A stretch of DNA of 64,000 nt from Natronomonas halophila (GCF_013391085.1 NZ_CP058334.1:1550001-1614000), one strand, 5' to 3'. Shown: positions 8,371 through 16,028, counted from the stretch's first letter. Program-made: numbers and translations. Notes: a model not told the origin generated them from the sequence alone.

Positions 8371-8443
8371 GTCGTCGCTGTCGCGGGAGAATGAGGGACC
8401 CACCGCTGACATCGGCCGCGTCGGAACGGTGGGTGGTCGTCAT
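8360..8443 (-). CDS. Arginine-rich 27-codon leader ORF upstream of argG
   Basis: ATG at 8443 lies about 28 bases downstream of the TATA-like box at 8469-8475, the distance expected for a leaderless start. The peptide begins MTTTHRSDAADVSGG and ends SLILPRQRRPGR. Five of 27 residues are arginine and four of the last seven codons are CGA, CGA, CGA, CGT. The stop lies in a GC hairpin, and argG starts 89 bases further on. In-frame ATG at 8449 would add two residues. The arrangement matches amino-acid-sensing leader peptides known from bacteria; a role in archaeal arginine control is my inference. Confidence 0.5.
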   Translation of the reverse strand: MTTTHRSDAADVSGGSLILPRQRRPGR

Positions 8444-8468
8444 GTACATCCATCTATTCCCAGAGGGC

Positions 8469-8475
8469 TATTAAA
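8469..8475 (-). promoter_or_regulatory. Probable argGH promoter (TATA-like)
   Basis: Minus-strand AAGGGTTTAATAGCCC contains a TTTAATA box, the best TATA match in the 327-base gap between argG and the exported protein gene at 8599. Start of transcription would fall at about 8445, next to the ATG of the leader ORF, leaving a 5' leader of about 175 bases before argG. The rest of the gap (8476-8598) shows no further feature. Confidence 0.5.
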
Positions 8476-8598
8476 CCCTTGCGGGACGGCAAGAATCCTT
8501 TGTCACGCTATCACGAACCGCGGACGAACCGGGCGTTCAGAAACGCTGGCGGTGAAACAGGAACCGGCGGCAGCATCGTCGAACGAAAATGAGTCCGG

Positions 8599-9294
8599 TT
8601 ACGTGCGACGACGGGCCAGTGCCGTCGCGACCACGGCACCGCCAGCGACGGCAACACCGAAGCCGGCGCCGTCAGCATCGGAGCCCTCGGTCGTCGTCGA
8701 GTCGCTCCCCTCGGCGACGACCTCGAAGCCGTCGAGGCTCGTACCGGCGTTCCACGTCACGCTGCCCGCGCTACTGCCGTCCGCCGAGGGCGCCGACGAG
8801 GTAATCTCGTAGCCGTCGGGTGCCGTGACGGTGAACGTCCGATTGGGCTCGAACCCACTCGCGAAGGGTTCGGTCACGGTCAACTGCTCGCCCTCGACGG
8901 CCGCGAGGTTCTCCCAGGCCACCGACAGCGTGACGGTACCGACGCTATCGTTCGATGCGACCTCGATGCTCGCGTCGGTCACGGACATCGACCGCCCGGT
9001 CTCGTTGCTCGCCCGGTCGGCGACGCCCTGCATGCGATTCTGGAACCGGGAGGCGGCCGCCTGTCGCGCCGTTTCGTTCGATTCCAGTTCCTCGAAGGCG
9101 GCCCGCTCGCTGTCCGTTTCGAGGTCGTAGGTGTAGGTAACCGTCAGGTCGGCGTTACCCTCGGCGTCCAACTCGACGAGGAACTGCTCGTCGTCGTGTT
9201 CGGCCGCAGCGGCCGGCGCCGCCGTCGCCGACGAAATCAATGCAACACAGAGCAACACTCCGGCGAACCGTCGTATCCATCCGTCAGAAATCAT
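8599..9294 (-). CDS. Exported protein with PGF-CTERM anchor (DUF7345-like)
   Basis: 231 residues: signal peptide (hydrophobic 10-28, AAPAAAAEHDD cleavage region), a beta-rich extracellular domain (about 30-195) beginning with ELDAEGNADLTVTYTYDL, and a C-terminal sorting signal DGAGFGVAVAGG followed by a hydrophobic stretch and ARRRT. In haloarchaea PGF-CTERM tails are processed by archaeosortase A and the protein is lipid-anchored on the outer cell face. NET and NRT sequons suggest N-glycosylation. It is a paralogue of the gene at 10752-11480 (shared ETARQ/ENLA/VTEPF-SG-EP blocks). Function unknown; the DUF7345 label is from memory and unverified. Confidence 0.75.
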   Translation of the reverse strand: MISDGWIRRFAGVLLCVALISSATAAPAAAAEHDDEQFLVELDAEGNADLTVTYTYDLETDSERAAFEELESNETARQAAASRFQNRMQGVADRASNETGRSMSVTDASIEVASNDSVGTVTLSVAWENLAAVEGEQLTVTEPFASGFEPNRTFTVTAPDGYEITSSAPSADGSSAGSVTWNAGTSLDGFEVVAEGSDSTTTEGSDADGAGFGVAVAGGAVVATALARRRT

Positions 9295-9352
9295 GTCTTG
9301 AAAAGTATCGTGAATCAGCGGTTATCGCAGCGAAATCCGACACGCGTCGGGG

Positions 9353-10561
9353 TTAGGCGTCCGTGCTGTCGGCCGTCCCGTCGTCGGTTTCGGTCTCCTC
9401 GACGTCATCCTCGGTTTCTGCGTCGTCGTCTTCGTCGGCGTCAGTCTCCGGGTCTTCGGTTTCAGTCGCTTCCTCCGTTTCCTCGTCGCGTTCCTCCTCA
9501 GTTTCTTCGGCCTCGGTCTCCTCGTCAGTCTCCTCGTCGCGCTCGTCGTCGGAGGCCTCGTCCTCACGTTCGTCGCCCTCGTTCTCGCGCTCGTCTTCAG
9601 CCTCGTCCTCGTCGGATTCCTGTGCGTCCTCGGCCGCGTCGAGGGCCGCCTCGGCGTAGTCGCTCGCTTCCTCGGCGAGTTCGAAGGCACGGTCCTCGTC
9701 GCCGTTATCGAGCGCCGTCTGGGCGTCGTTCAGCGCCGCACGGGCGTTTTCGAGTTCGGTCCGGGACTCGTTGAGCGCCTCGGTCGTGTCCTGGCTGGCG
9801 TTGTCGCCGGCCTGCTCTTCGATGGCGGCGACGCGGTCCTCGGCGAAGGCGACGTGGTCTTCAGCGAAGGCGACCGCCTCGCTGGCGTTGTCCGGTTCGC
9901 CCCGCTCGTGTTCGATTTCGACCTCGCGCTGGCCGTCTTCCTGCTCGACTTCGATTTCGATGGTGCCGCCCTGACGCTGGATAGTGACCTCGACGTCGAC
10001 CTCGCCGCGCTCGTTGCCCGCGATGCTGCGGGCGATGGCGGCGACTTCGCTATCGCTCAGGTTGTCGGCGTTCTCCTGCAGCGTCCGGATGGCCGTGGCG
10101 TTGACGCCGCGTTCCTCGAGAGCGCCCTCGGGGAGCGTGGCAGCCGTCTCGTTGGTCGTGTTCAGCTGCTGGCGGACGCTTTCGATGTTCGCGTTGAGTT
10201 GGGCCAGTTCGGCGCGGTATTCACCCTCGCTGAGTTCGCCTTCCTGACGCTCCTCGCGGAGGTCCTCCCGTTCCTCACGGAGGTCTTCGAGGCGTTCCTG
10301 GAGCCGTTCGACGCGGTCGGCCACGCGGTCGGCGCGTTCGTCGTCGGATTCCGCGGATTCCAGTTCGATTTCGTAGGCGCGGTTCTCTATCTCACCCTCG
10401 AACTCGGCTTCCTGAACGCCGACGACACCCGACAGCTGTTCGCCGGGCGTGACCGTCTGGTCGTCCTCGGTGGTGTTTTCCTGCGCGACGACGCCAGCGG
10501 CCGGGACGGCGAGCAGCCCGACCACCAGCATCGCCGACATCAGTAGACTTGCGTGCTTCAT
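9353..10561 (-). CDS. Secreted coiled-coil protein with long acidic tail
   Basis: 402 residues from the ATG at 10561, chosen because it opens a clean signal peptide (MKHASLLMSAMLVVGLLAV...AGVVAQEN) and sits 30-38 bases after a TATAAA box. Order of regions: a beta-type head, a heptad-like coiled coil at about 75-110 (RVERLQERLEDLREEREDLR), a middle domain with ATAIRTLQENADNLSDSEVAAIA, a second helical part at 230-320, and about 90 residues made almost only of D, E and T to the end. No membrane anchor or CTERM signal. It lies between two paralogous exported proteins on the same strand. Probably released or cell-wall associated; function unknown. Confidence 0.75.
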   Translation of the reverse strand: MKHASLLMSAMLVVGLLAVPAAGVVAQENTTEDDQTVTPGEQLSGVVGVQEAEFEGEIENRAYEIELESAESDDERADRVADRVERLQERLEDLREEREDLREERQEGELSEGEYRAELAQLNANIESVRQQLNTTNETAATLPEGALEERGVNATAIRTLQENADNLSDSEVAAIARSIAGNERGEVDVEVTIQRQGGTIEIEVEQEDGQREVEIEHERGEPDNASEAVAFAEDHVAFAEDRVAAIEEQAGDNASQDTTEALNESRTELENARAALNDAQTALDNGDEDRAFELAEEASDYAEAALDAAEDAQESDEDEAEDERENEGDEREDEASDDERDEETDEETEAEETEEERDEETEEATETEDPETDADEDDDAETEDDVEETETDDGTADSTDA

Positions 10562-10590
10562 TACATCCACTCCTACCACCGTGAACACCA

Positions 10591-10596
10591 TATAAA
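10591..10596 (-). promoter_or_regulatory. TATA box of the coiled-coil protein gene
   Basis: TATAAA on the plus strand reads TTTATA on the minus strand, in GGGATTTATATGGTG, 30-36 bases before the ATG at 10561. The spacing supports that ATG over the longer reading frame that begins at 10630, upstream of the box. Confidence 0.6.
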
Positions 10597-10636
10597 TCCC
10601 CAGTCGTTCCGACGAATTACCGTCGGTCAACGCCGA

Positions 10637-10693
10637 TTAACCCGGATTAAAAACGCAACACGTGGGCGCGTTTTCCGAACCAACGTCTCGCAT
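10637..10693 (-). CDS. Candidate 18-residue leaderless ORF
   Basis: A strong TATAAATA box on the minus strand (10713-10720) is followed at 27 bases by an ATG opening MRDVGSENAPTCCVFNPG and a TAA. The box-to-ATG distance is what leaderless haloarchaeal genes show. The peptide contains a Cys-Cys pair but no known motif. The box could instead mark a transcript that continues into the coiled-coil protein gene. Evidence is only positional. Confidence 0.25.
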   Translation of the reverse strand: MRDVGSENAPTCCVFNPG

Positions 10694-10751
10694 CCGCCCT
10701 GAACGGAAGGAATATTTATATACTACGTCGCCGGTCCGTGGTCCAGACGTG

Positions 10752-11480
10752 CTACTCCCGTCGCCGCAGCGCGACCAGCAGCGCGACCACCGGCAACGCG
10801 GCCAGCGTGAGCGCCCACAGGAAGGTTCCGACGCCTTCGAGGCCGTCGTCCGGCGGGGCCGCCGTTGTCGGTTCGGTCGCCGTCGCGGTTTCACTGCCCT
10901 CGGGTTCGTTGAAGGCGGCATAGAAGTTCGAGAAGTCGGATTCGACGCTCCAGGCGGCGCTGTTCAATCGGGCGATACCCGGCGGGGGTTGGGTGACCCC
11001 GCGCCGGTAGCCCTCGGGACCGTGAATCGTCACGTCGCGGTCGGGTTCGTAGCCGCTCCGGAACGGTTCGGTCACGACGACCATCGTCTCGTTGTAATAC
11101 GCCAGGTTCTCCCAGGTGACGGTTACCGAGACGAAGCCGGTGCCGTTCCGCTCGTAGGTGTCGACCGAGGGGTCCCGGACGCGCATATCGAGGTCCGTCC
11201 CGTTTCGCCCGGTCGCCGCCGCCGCTTCGAGGTCCGACATCGTCTCCTCGCGGTGGTCGGCCCGCGCCGTCTCGTTGGTAGAAATGGCCTCGTAGGCCGA
11301 TTGTTCGTCCTCGGCGCTCAGATTGTAGGTCGTAATGTGGTGGACCGCGGCGTTTCCGTCGGCCGTCAGTTCGATGGCGAGCGTGTCGTCGGTCGATTCC
11401 TCGTGGACGCCGGCAGCGAGGCCGGCCGTCGCCGCCAGACAGCAGGCCGCCAACAGTACGACCGCGAGCGTTCGCCGCAT
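10752..11480 (-). CDS. Exported membrane-anchored protein, paralogue of 8599-9294
   Basis: 242 residues from ATG 11480 (MRRTLAVVLLAACCLAATAGLAAG), preferred to an upstream frame start at 11525 because it opens directly with a signal peptide. The extracellular part shares order and blocks with the 8599 gene: ELTADGNAAV, SNETARA, VTVTWENLAYYNE, VVVTEPFRSGYEPDRDVTI. A Thr/Pro-rich stalk (about 195-210) leads to one transmembrane helix (about 217-237) and RRRE. The C-terminus lacks a PGF motif, so it appears to be held by an ordinary membrane helix, unlike its paralogue. Function unknown. Confidence 0.7.
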   Translation of the reverse strand: MRRTLAVVLLAACCLAATAGLAAGVHEESTDDTLAIELTADGNAAVHHITTYNLSAEDEQSAYEAISTNETARADHREETMSDLEAAAATGRNGTDLDMRVRDPSVDTYERNGTGFVSVTVTWENLAYYNETMVVVTEPFRSGYEPDRDVTIHGPEGYRRGVTQPPPGIARLNSAAWSVESDFSNFYAAFNEPEGSETATATEPTTAAPPDDGLEGVGTFLWALTLAALPVVALLVALRRRE

Positions 11481-11569
11481 GCCCGTTGCTGTGCGGTGGC
11501 CTCCCAAAGCGGTTTCGCCTTCCATGCGGGGCCACAGCGCTTTTGCGCTCGCCGGACCCAGCGGGCAGT

Positions 11570-11755
11570 ATGCTCCCCAACCGCGGCGGTATGGACGTCG
11601 AGGACCTGCTGAAAATCGTCCTCGTGCTGGTCGTCATCTGGATTATCGTCCAGATACTGCTGGACATCCTCGAGTTCGCCTTCAGCGGCGTCGGGTCGCT
11701 GCTCGGCCTCGTCATCGTCGTCCTCATCGTGGCCTACTTCCTCGACTACATCTAA
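11570..11755 (+). CDS. Small two-helix membrane protein
   Basis: 61 residues from ATG 11570 (MLPNRGGMDVEDLLK) or 54 from ATG 11591. Two hydrophobic helices, about residues 15-30 and 42-58, are joined by LEFAFSGVGS; the C-terminus is YFLDYI. Charge placement suggests both ends are inside or at the membrane surface. No known motif. It ends nine bases before the GTG of the RNA phosphodiesterase gene, so the two are probably cotranscribed. A weak TTTTGC box lies about 29 bases before ATG 11570. Function unknown. Confidence 0.6.
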   Translation: MLPNRGGMDVEDLLKIVLVLVVIWIIVQILLDILEFAFSGVGSLLGLVIVVLIVAYFLDYI

Positions 11756-11763
11756 GACGAGTC

Positions 11764-12255
11764 GTGTACAGCCTCAACGCGCCCGTCCCCGCGGAGATAT
11801 CGCGACTCGCTCGGGGACTGGCCTCGAACTGCTTCGACGCCACGCCGCGGGACCGCCACACCCTCGTCCTCAAGCGCCTCGGTGACGGCGAACCCCGCAA
11901 CCTCGCCAGCGAGGCCCGCTCGCGTATCGTCGGCACCGAACCGTTCTCCGCCCGCGTGACCGGCGTCGACACCTTCGAAGAGCCCGCAACCGGCCGAGGA
12001 CCCGTCGCCTACCTCCGGGTCAAATCGCCCGGCATCGAGCGGCTGCATCGCCGGCTTTGTGAGCGGTTCGACCCCGCCGAGGGCATCGAGGCCGACGACT
12101 ACGTGCCCCACATCACGGTCGCCCGCGGCGGCGACGCCGACCGGTTGGCCGGCACCGACCTCGACCGCGAGTGGACCGTCGACGCGCTCGTCGTCTGGTC
12201 CTCGGAGTACCGCGAACCCGTCGAGCGCATCGCGCTGCCCGTTCAGAAGGCGTAA
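11764..12255 (+). CDS. 2H-family RNA phosphodiesterase (2'-5' RNA ligase-like)
   Basis: 163 residues starting at GTG 11764 (V/MYSLNAPVPAEISRLA). The second 2H motif is clear, PHITVARG (His116, Thr118). The expected first HxT motif is represented by RHTLVLKRLG (His32), where threonine is at +1 instead of +2, so the active site may be altered or the pair arranged differently. Members of this group open 2',3'-cyclic phosphates on RNA. The 3' end overlaps the convergent HNH gene by 13 bases. Family assignment good, activity less certain. Confidence 0.7.
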   Translation: MYSLNAPVPAEISRLARGLASNCFDATPRDRHTLVLKRLGDGEPRNLASEARSRIVGTEPFSARVTGVDTFEEPATGRGPVAYLRVKSPGIERLHRRLCERFDPAEGIEADDYVPHITVARGGDADRLAGTDLDREWTVDALVVWSSEYREPVERIALPVQKA

Positions 12256-12980
12256 AACGAGAAGGCGACGCCGAGGAGGATGAAAAACAGCGTCAGTCCG
12301 ATGGGGTTGAGCAGATACCGAAGCGGCGTATCCGCGACGAGTCGCTCGGTCGTCGTCTTCGGCGGCCGCGAGGCTCGAACCGGCCCCGAGGCGAGCATCG
12401 CAGGCCGGACCGGCGCCTCGCCAGCACGGTCGGTCAATGCCTCGGCGTCGACCGCGCCGGCCGCCTCGAAGTCCTCGGAGTCATAGCCCGCTTCGAGCAA
12501 CGCGCCCGCACAGGGCTTACAGAGGACGTACTCCTGTCCGCCCTCCTCGTAGGCGGCCAGTTCCGTCGCCGACTGGGCGACGTGCTGGCAGCGCTGGCAG
12601 ACATGCTGGCGGTCCGAACGCATCGTCGAGACGGCCCGGGGTGCGTCGGGAAGCGGGAACAGCGGCGCCGCCTCCCGTCGGTCGCCGTAGGCCGGGTCGT
12701 CGGGATGCAGCGTCGCGTGACACGGGCCACACAACGTGACGAACTCCTCTAAGGACTCCAGCGAGGGCGTCGTATGCGGGGCCGCATGATGGGCTTCCAG
12801 ACGGCGGCCGTCCGCATCGATGTCGCTGTTGTCCTCGACACCAGTCGGGTCCTGCCGGTAGCCACACCGCTGGCAGGTGTGTTCGTCGCGGTCCAGTACC
12901 TCCCCGCGGATGATTTCCCATCGTGGCCCCTCGCCGTCGGCCGTCCGTCGGTTCTCCGCGCGCGGGTCGAGAGTAGTCAT
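12243..12980 (-). CDS. HNH endonuclease with C-terminal membrane anchor
   Basis: 245 residues. N-terminal HNH domain: CQRCGY at about 36-41, EAHHAAPHTTPS at about 61-72, CGPCHATLHPDD at about 84-95 (the metal/zinc and catalytic histidines). A second CxxC pair module follows (VCQRCQHVA about 128-136 and VLCKPCAGALL about 152-162). The last 28 residues (PIGLTLFFILLGVAFSFYAF) form one transmembrane helix. Its ATG overlaps the XPD-type helicase stop by four bases, so they are cotranscribed. A membrane-tethered HNH protein is unusual; role in DNA repair, uptake or defence is open. Confidence 0.75.
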   Translation of the reverse strand: MTTLDPRAENRRTADGEGPRWEIIRGEVLDRDEHTCQRCGYRQDPTGVEDNSDIDADGRRLEAHHAAPHTTPSLESLEEFVTLCGPCHATLHPDDPAYGDRREAAPLFPLPDAPRAVSTMRSDRQHVCQRCQHVAQSATELAAYEEGGQEYVLCKPCAGALLEAGYDSEDFEAAGAVDAEALTDRAGEAPVRPAMLASGPVRASRPPKTTTERLVADTPLRYLLNPIGLTLFFILLGVAFSFYAF

Positions 12981-15151
12981 GGCTGTGGCGGCGTCCCGTC
13001 CCAGGCGTCCTTGTCGCTGTAGAAGTTCAGCATGGCGAACTTGAGTTTCTCGGGAGCGATGTCGATGTGTTCGCTGCGCTCCTCGGGCGGGAAGGACGGA
13101 TAGACGCTGTACTCGCCTAACTCGACGCGCTGTGAATGCGTGTAGCGTTCGTCGACCAGCACGCGAGCGCCGAAGTCCTCCGGCGACCGGATGGCCCGTC
13201 CCAGCGCCTGCCGCGTCTTCCGGACCGTCGGGATTTCGACCGCATAGCGCCAGCCCGCATCCTCGTCGGAGTCCTCGTCACCGAAGGCGCCCTCGTAGGC
13301 CCGCTGGACGGCCTCACGTCGGTCATCCAGATGCGGGTAGGGCACGCCGACGACCACGACGCTCCGAGCGTCGTCGTCGTCGAAACTGACCCCCTCCGCG
13401 AGGGTACCCCACAGCGAGGTGAAAAGCACCGCGTCGTCCTCGTCGGTGAACTCCCGGCGCATCTCCTCGGCGCGGGTCGCGGGTTCGTCCAGATACGGCG
13501 TCGAATCGCCCGAAAAGCGGTGGTAATAGCGTTCGGCCTCGGCGTAACTCGGGAAGAAGACGAGCGTGTTGCCGGGGGTGAACTCGACGGTGTCCTCGAT
13601 AACGTTGCCGACGGTTTCCTGCACGGTGGGGTCGTCCCGCTGGCTGGCGAACAGCGCCGGGGTCTCGACGGCGTAGGTGCGGCGGTTTTCCTCCGGGAAC
13701 TGCTCGCCGTAGGCCATCGTCACCGGGTCCTCCAGCCCCAGCACGTCCTCGGTCACCTCGAAGGGCCGCAGGGTCGCGCTCATCAGAATCGTCGAATGCA
13801 ACTCCTCGAAGAGCGGCCGGGTGACCTGCTGTGGCAGACAGGTGTAGAGTTCAGCGCGGCCGATGACGCCCGTTTCGGTGCGTCGAACGCCTAAAACGGG
13901 GTACTGGCCCGGTTCGACCGACGACTCCATCCACTCCTCGATGAACGACGCCGCCGACAGCGTCGGACACTCCTTGCGCGTCGTCGCCTCACCGTCCTTA
14001 TAGGCCTGTTCGTAGCGGCGGTCCAGTTCCTCACCGAGGGCCAGCGCCTGTTCGAGGTCCGTCGAGAAGCCCTGTCCCGTGTAGTTCTGGAGGAAGGAAA
14101 CCGAGAGGTCGTCCCGGCCCTCCTCGTTGTCGATGGGAACGTCCTCCCAGTCCTCGCCGACCGCCTCCCGTTCGCCGAAGCCGAACGAATCCTCGTAGGT
14201 CTCGACGAGCGCATCGCGGAAGGTGCCAATGACGTTCGCCGCCGGTTCCGCGCGGGCGTCGTCACACTCCTCCAGTTCGTCCATCGCGCCCTCCAGCGTC
14301 TGTTCGGCGAGTTTTCGTGTCGCGTGGTCACGGGCGGCGCCCGCGACGTTGTGGGCCTCGTCGAAGACGACGATGATGTCCTCGGGTTCGCGGCCCAGCC
14401 ACCGGAAGAACTGCTCGCGAATCATCGGGTCAAGCAGATGGTGGTAGTTGCAGATAACGAGGTCGACGCCCTCGATGCCGTCCTTCAGGAGTTCGTAGCC
14501 GCAGAAATCCATCGCGTGGGCGCGCTCGTAGATTTCGTCCGGCGTCCGGACGTCCTCGTAGAGCCACTGGTAGAACTCGTCGGTCTCGCCGGTCAGGTTG
14601 TTGTAATATCGGTCACAGATGTTCCGCTCTTCCTGCAGCGCCTCGATGCTCGCTTCGATGTCGTCGATCTCGTCCATGACCGACCCGCGGGCCTGCGCGG
14701 CCTCGCCGTTGCCGTCCTTGCTCGCATCGAGCAGTTCGCCCTCGCGGTCCTCCAGTTCGGCCAAATCCTGTTCCTTGTCGACCAAATCGCGGGTCGTATC
14801 CCGCAGGGCCTGACACTCCTCGTAGCCGACGTCGATGTGGCACATCGAGACTTTCCCGCGGAAGACGACCGACCGAATCGGTTCCTGGTCGTTGATGGCA
14901 CGGGCCTCCTCGATGAACTGCCGGGTCTGTTGGTGGACGTTGGTCGTAATGACGACCGTCTTGCCGGCCGCGCGGCCGTACTCCAGCGCCGGCACCAGCG
15001 AGGCAAGCGTCTTGCCCGTCCCGCAGGCACCCTCGAAGAGCACGTCACGCTCCTCGACCAGCGCCTCGCGGATGTTGCCCATCGCGTCCTCCTGGTGGTC
15101 GTACGGCTCATCGTACGGGAAGAATCGCGCGTGGCCGGACGACTCTGACAC
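12977..15151 (-). CDS. XPD/DinG-type superfamily 2 DNA helicase with iron-sulfur cluster
   Basis: 724 residues starting at GTG 15151, about 29 bases after a TTTTATTTG box. Walker A GACGTGKT (41-48), Walker B DEAH (264-267). Four cysteines between these motifs (Cys104, Cys113, Cys179, Cys217) match the 4Fe-4S domain of XPD/Rad3 helicases, and a coiled-coil insertion of about 50 residues (125-175) lies inside it. C-terminal helicase blocks include VVVVGVPYPHLDDRRE and ALGRAIRSPEDFG. Such 5'-3' helicases act in repair and transcription-linked unwinding. Followed by the overlapping HNH gene. Confidence 0.9.
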   Translation of the reverse strand: MSESSGHARFFPYDEPYDHQEDAMGNIREALVEERDVLFEGACGTGKTLASLVPALEYGRAAGKTVVITTNVHQQTRQFIEEARAINDQEPIRSVVFRGKVSMCHIDVGYEECQALRDTTRDLVDKEQDLAELEDREGELLDASKDGNGEAAQARGSVMDEIDDIEASIEALQEERNICDRYYNNLTGETDEFYQWLYEDVRTPDEIYERAHAMDFCGYELLKDGIEGVDLVICNYHHLLDPMIREQFFRWLGREPEDIIVVFDEAHNVAGAARDHATRKLAEQTLEGAMDELEECDDARAEPAANVIGTFRDALVETYEDSFGFGEREAVGEDWEDVPIDNEEGRDDLSVSFLQNYTGQGFSTDLEQALALGEELDRRYEQAYKDGEATTRKECPTLSAASFIEEWMESSVEPGQYPVLGVRRTETGVIGRAELYTCLPQQVTRPLFEELHSTILMSATLRPFEVTEDVLGLEDPVTMAYGEQFPEENRRTYAVETPALFASQRDDPTVQETVGNVIEDTVEFTPGNTLVFFPSYAEAERYYHRFSGDSTPYLDEPATRAEEMRREFTDEDDAVLFTSLWGTLAEGVSFDDDDARSVVVVGVPYPHLDDRREAVQRAYEGAFGDEDSDEDAGWRYAVEIPTVRKTRQALGRAIRSPEDFGARVLVDERYTHSQRVELGEYSVYPSFPPEERSEHIDIAPEKLKFAMLNFYSDKDAWDGTPPQP

Positions 15152-15235
15152 AGCACCTACTCAGTCTTTTTCAAATAAAAGGGTTCGCCGCGCGGAGTGA
15201 AAGTTATACCACGGGCTCGCGGTGGGAAAACGGCG

Positions 15236-15242
15236 GTAAAAA
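15236..15242 (-). terminator. T-run after sec61-beta
   Basis: On the minus strand GCTTTTTACC follows the Sec61-beta stop by about 10 bases, a normal archaeal termination signal between this gene and the helicase. Confidence 0.4.
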
Positions 15243-15252
15243 GCGAGCCGAG

Positions 15253-15414
15253 TTAGGCCAGCGCGTTCATCATCAGGACGAACACGCCCAGTAGAACGCC
15301 GAAGGCGATGACCGTACGGGGGTCCATCGTGGGCGTGTTGCCGCTCTCTTCGTCGAAGTACCGGACGAGTCCGGCGCTGGACATCAGCCCGCCGGAGTTT
15401 TCTCCACTGCTCAT
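15253..15414 (-). CDS. Preprotein translocase subunit Sec61-beta
   Basis: 53 residues: [23 protein letters not shown], then [26 protein letters not shown] with one C-terminal transmembrane helix (about 34-52). This is the archaeal Sec-beta (SecG-equivalent) layout: cytoplasmic Gly/Ser-rich N-terminus and tail anchor, with the LVRYFD and MDP-R blocks typical of haloarchaea. It associates with SecYE in the cytoplasmic membrane. Stands alone, divergent from the thioredoxin gene. Confidence 0.93.
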   Translation of the reverse strand: MSSGENSGGLMSSAGLVRYFDEESGNTPTMDPRTVIAFGVLLGVFVLMMNALA

Positions 15415-15533
15415 ACTCGACAGTTCGCAGGCGTGGGGGTAAGCCTTTCGGCAGCGTTCGACCGCCCCGGTCCTGCGTCGGAACCACCGGTTGGAAAACC
15501 CTTAAGCGAGCGGCTAAACAAACTCCGATAGTC

Positions 15534-15800
15534 ATGCCCGTTACCCTCAAGGACTTCTATGCAGACTGGTGCGGCCCGTGCAAGACGCAGGACCCCATCC
15601 TCGACGAACTCGAAGACGAGTTCCCCGACGTCGACTTCGAGAAAGTAAACGTCGACGAGGAACAGGACGTCGCCAACGAGTATCAGGTCCGCTCGCTGCC
15701 GACGCTCATTATCGAGAACGACGACGGCATCGTCGAGCGCTTCGTCGGCGTCACCCAGCGCGACGACCTCGAAGACGCGCTGAGTCAGGCCGGAGCCTAA
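15534..15800 (+). CDS. Thioredoxin
   Basis: 88 residues with the redox centre DWCGPCKTQD (Cys13, Cys16) and the cis-proline loop SLPTLII (about 54-60). It is a short, acidic thioredoxin fold that reduces disulfides in the cytoplasm. A TTAAG box lies about 30 bases upstream of the ATG. Monocistronic; its stop codon is followed by a GC-hairpin element of the type also seen after the helicase and MATE genes. Confidence 0.9.
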   Translation: MPVTLKDFYADWCGPCKTQDPILDELEDEFPDVDFEKVNVDEEQDVANEYQVRSLPTLIIENDDGIVERFVGVTQRDDLEDALSQAGA

Positions 15801-15823
15801 AACACCCACTTTTCAACACCGAA

Positions 15824-15975
15824 CTTTTTGCACGGCGAGCCGGAGGCTCGCCGGCAAAAACTTCGATGAAAAAGACACGGCGGGCCTCCCTACGGTCGGC
15901 CCTTGGTCCCGCGCCTCGCTATCGCTCGGCGCGGTGAACCGCTCGCGCGCCTTCGAGAGCGCGCTCACGGATGCT
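15824..15975. repeat. 3' hairpin element, copy A
   Basis: Begins with CTTTTTGCAC (15824-15833), then a perfect 9-bp hairpin CGGCGAGCC-GGA-GGCTCGCCG (15833-15853), then GGCAAAAACTTCGATGAAAAA. Further imperfect GC dyads follow (GCGCGC around 15949-15968). The T- and A-rich ends are inverted copies of each other. It lies 24 bases after the thioredoxin stop. Copies B and C have the same flanks but different hairpins. Confidence 0.7.
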
Positions 15976-15981
15976 TCGACT

Positions 15982-16003
15982 ATTGCTTTCTTAAATAAGC
16001 AAT
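15982..16003. terminator. AT-rich inverted repeat before the esterase stop
   Basis: ATTGCTT (15982-15988), eight-base TCTTAAAT spacer, AAGCAAT (15997-16003) is a perfect 7-bp dyad in the convergent gap between the thioredoxin and esterase genes, 25 bases beyond the esterase stop. A bidirectional terminator is plausible. Confidence 0.35.
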
Positions 16004-16028
16004 CGCAGATAGTCGCCTTAACAGCGCG

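Noticed and set aside
12243-12255. Frameshift or gene fusion at the overlap of the RNA phosphodiesterase and HNH genes
   Set aside because: The genes are convergent and each has its own complete C-terminus; the 13-base overlap of 3' ends is common in this compact genome.
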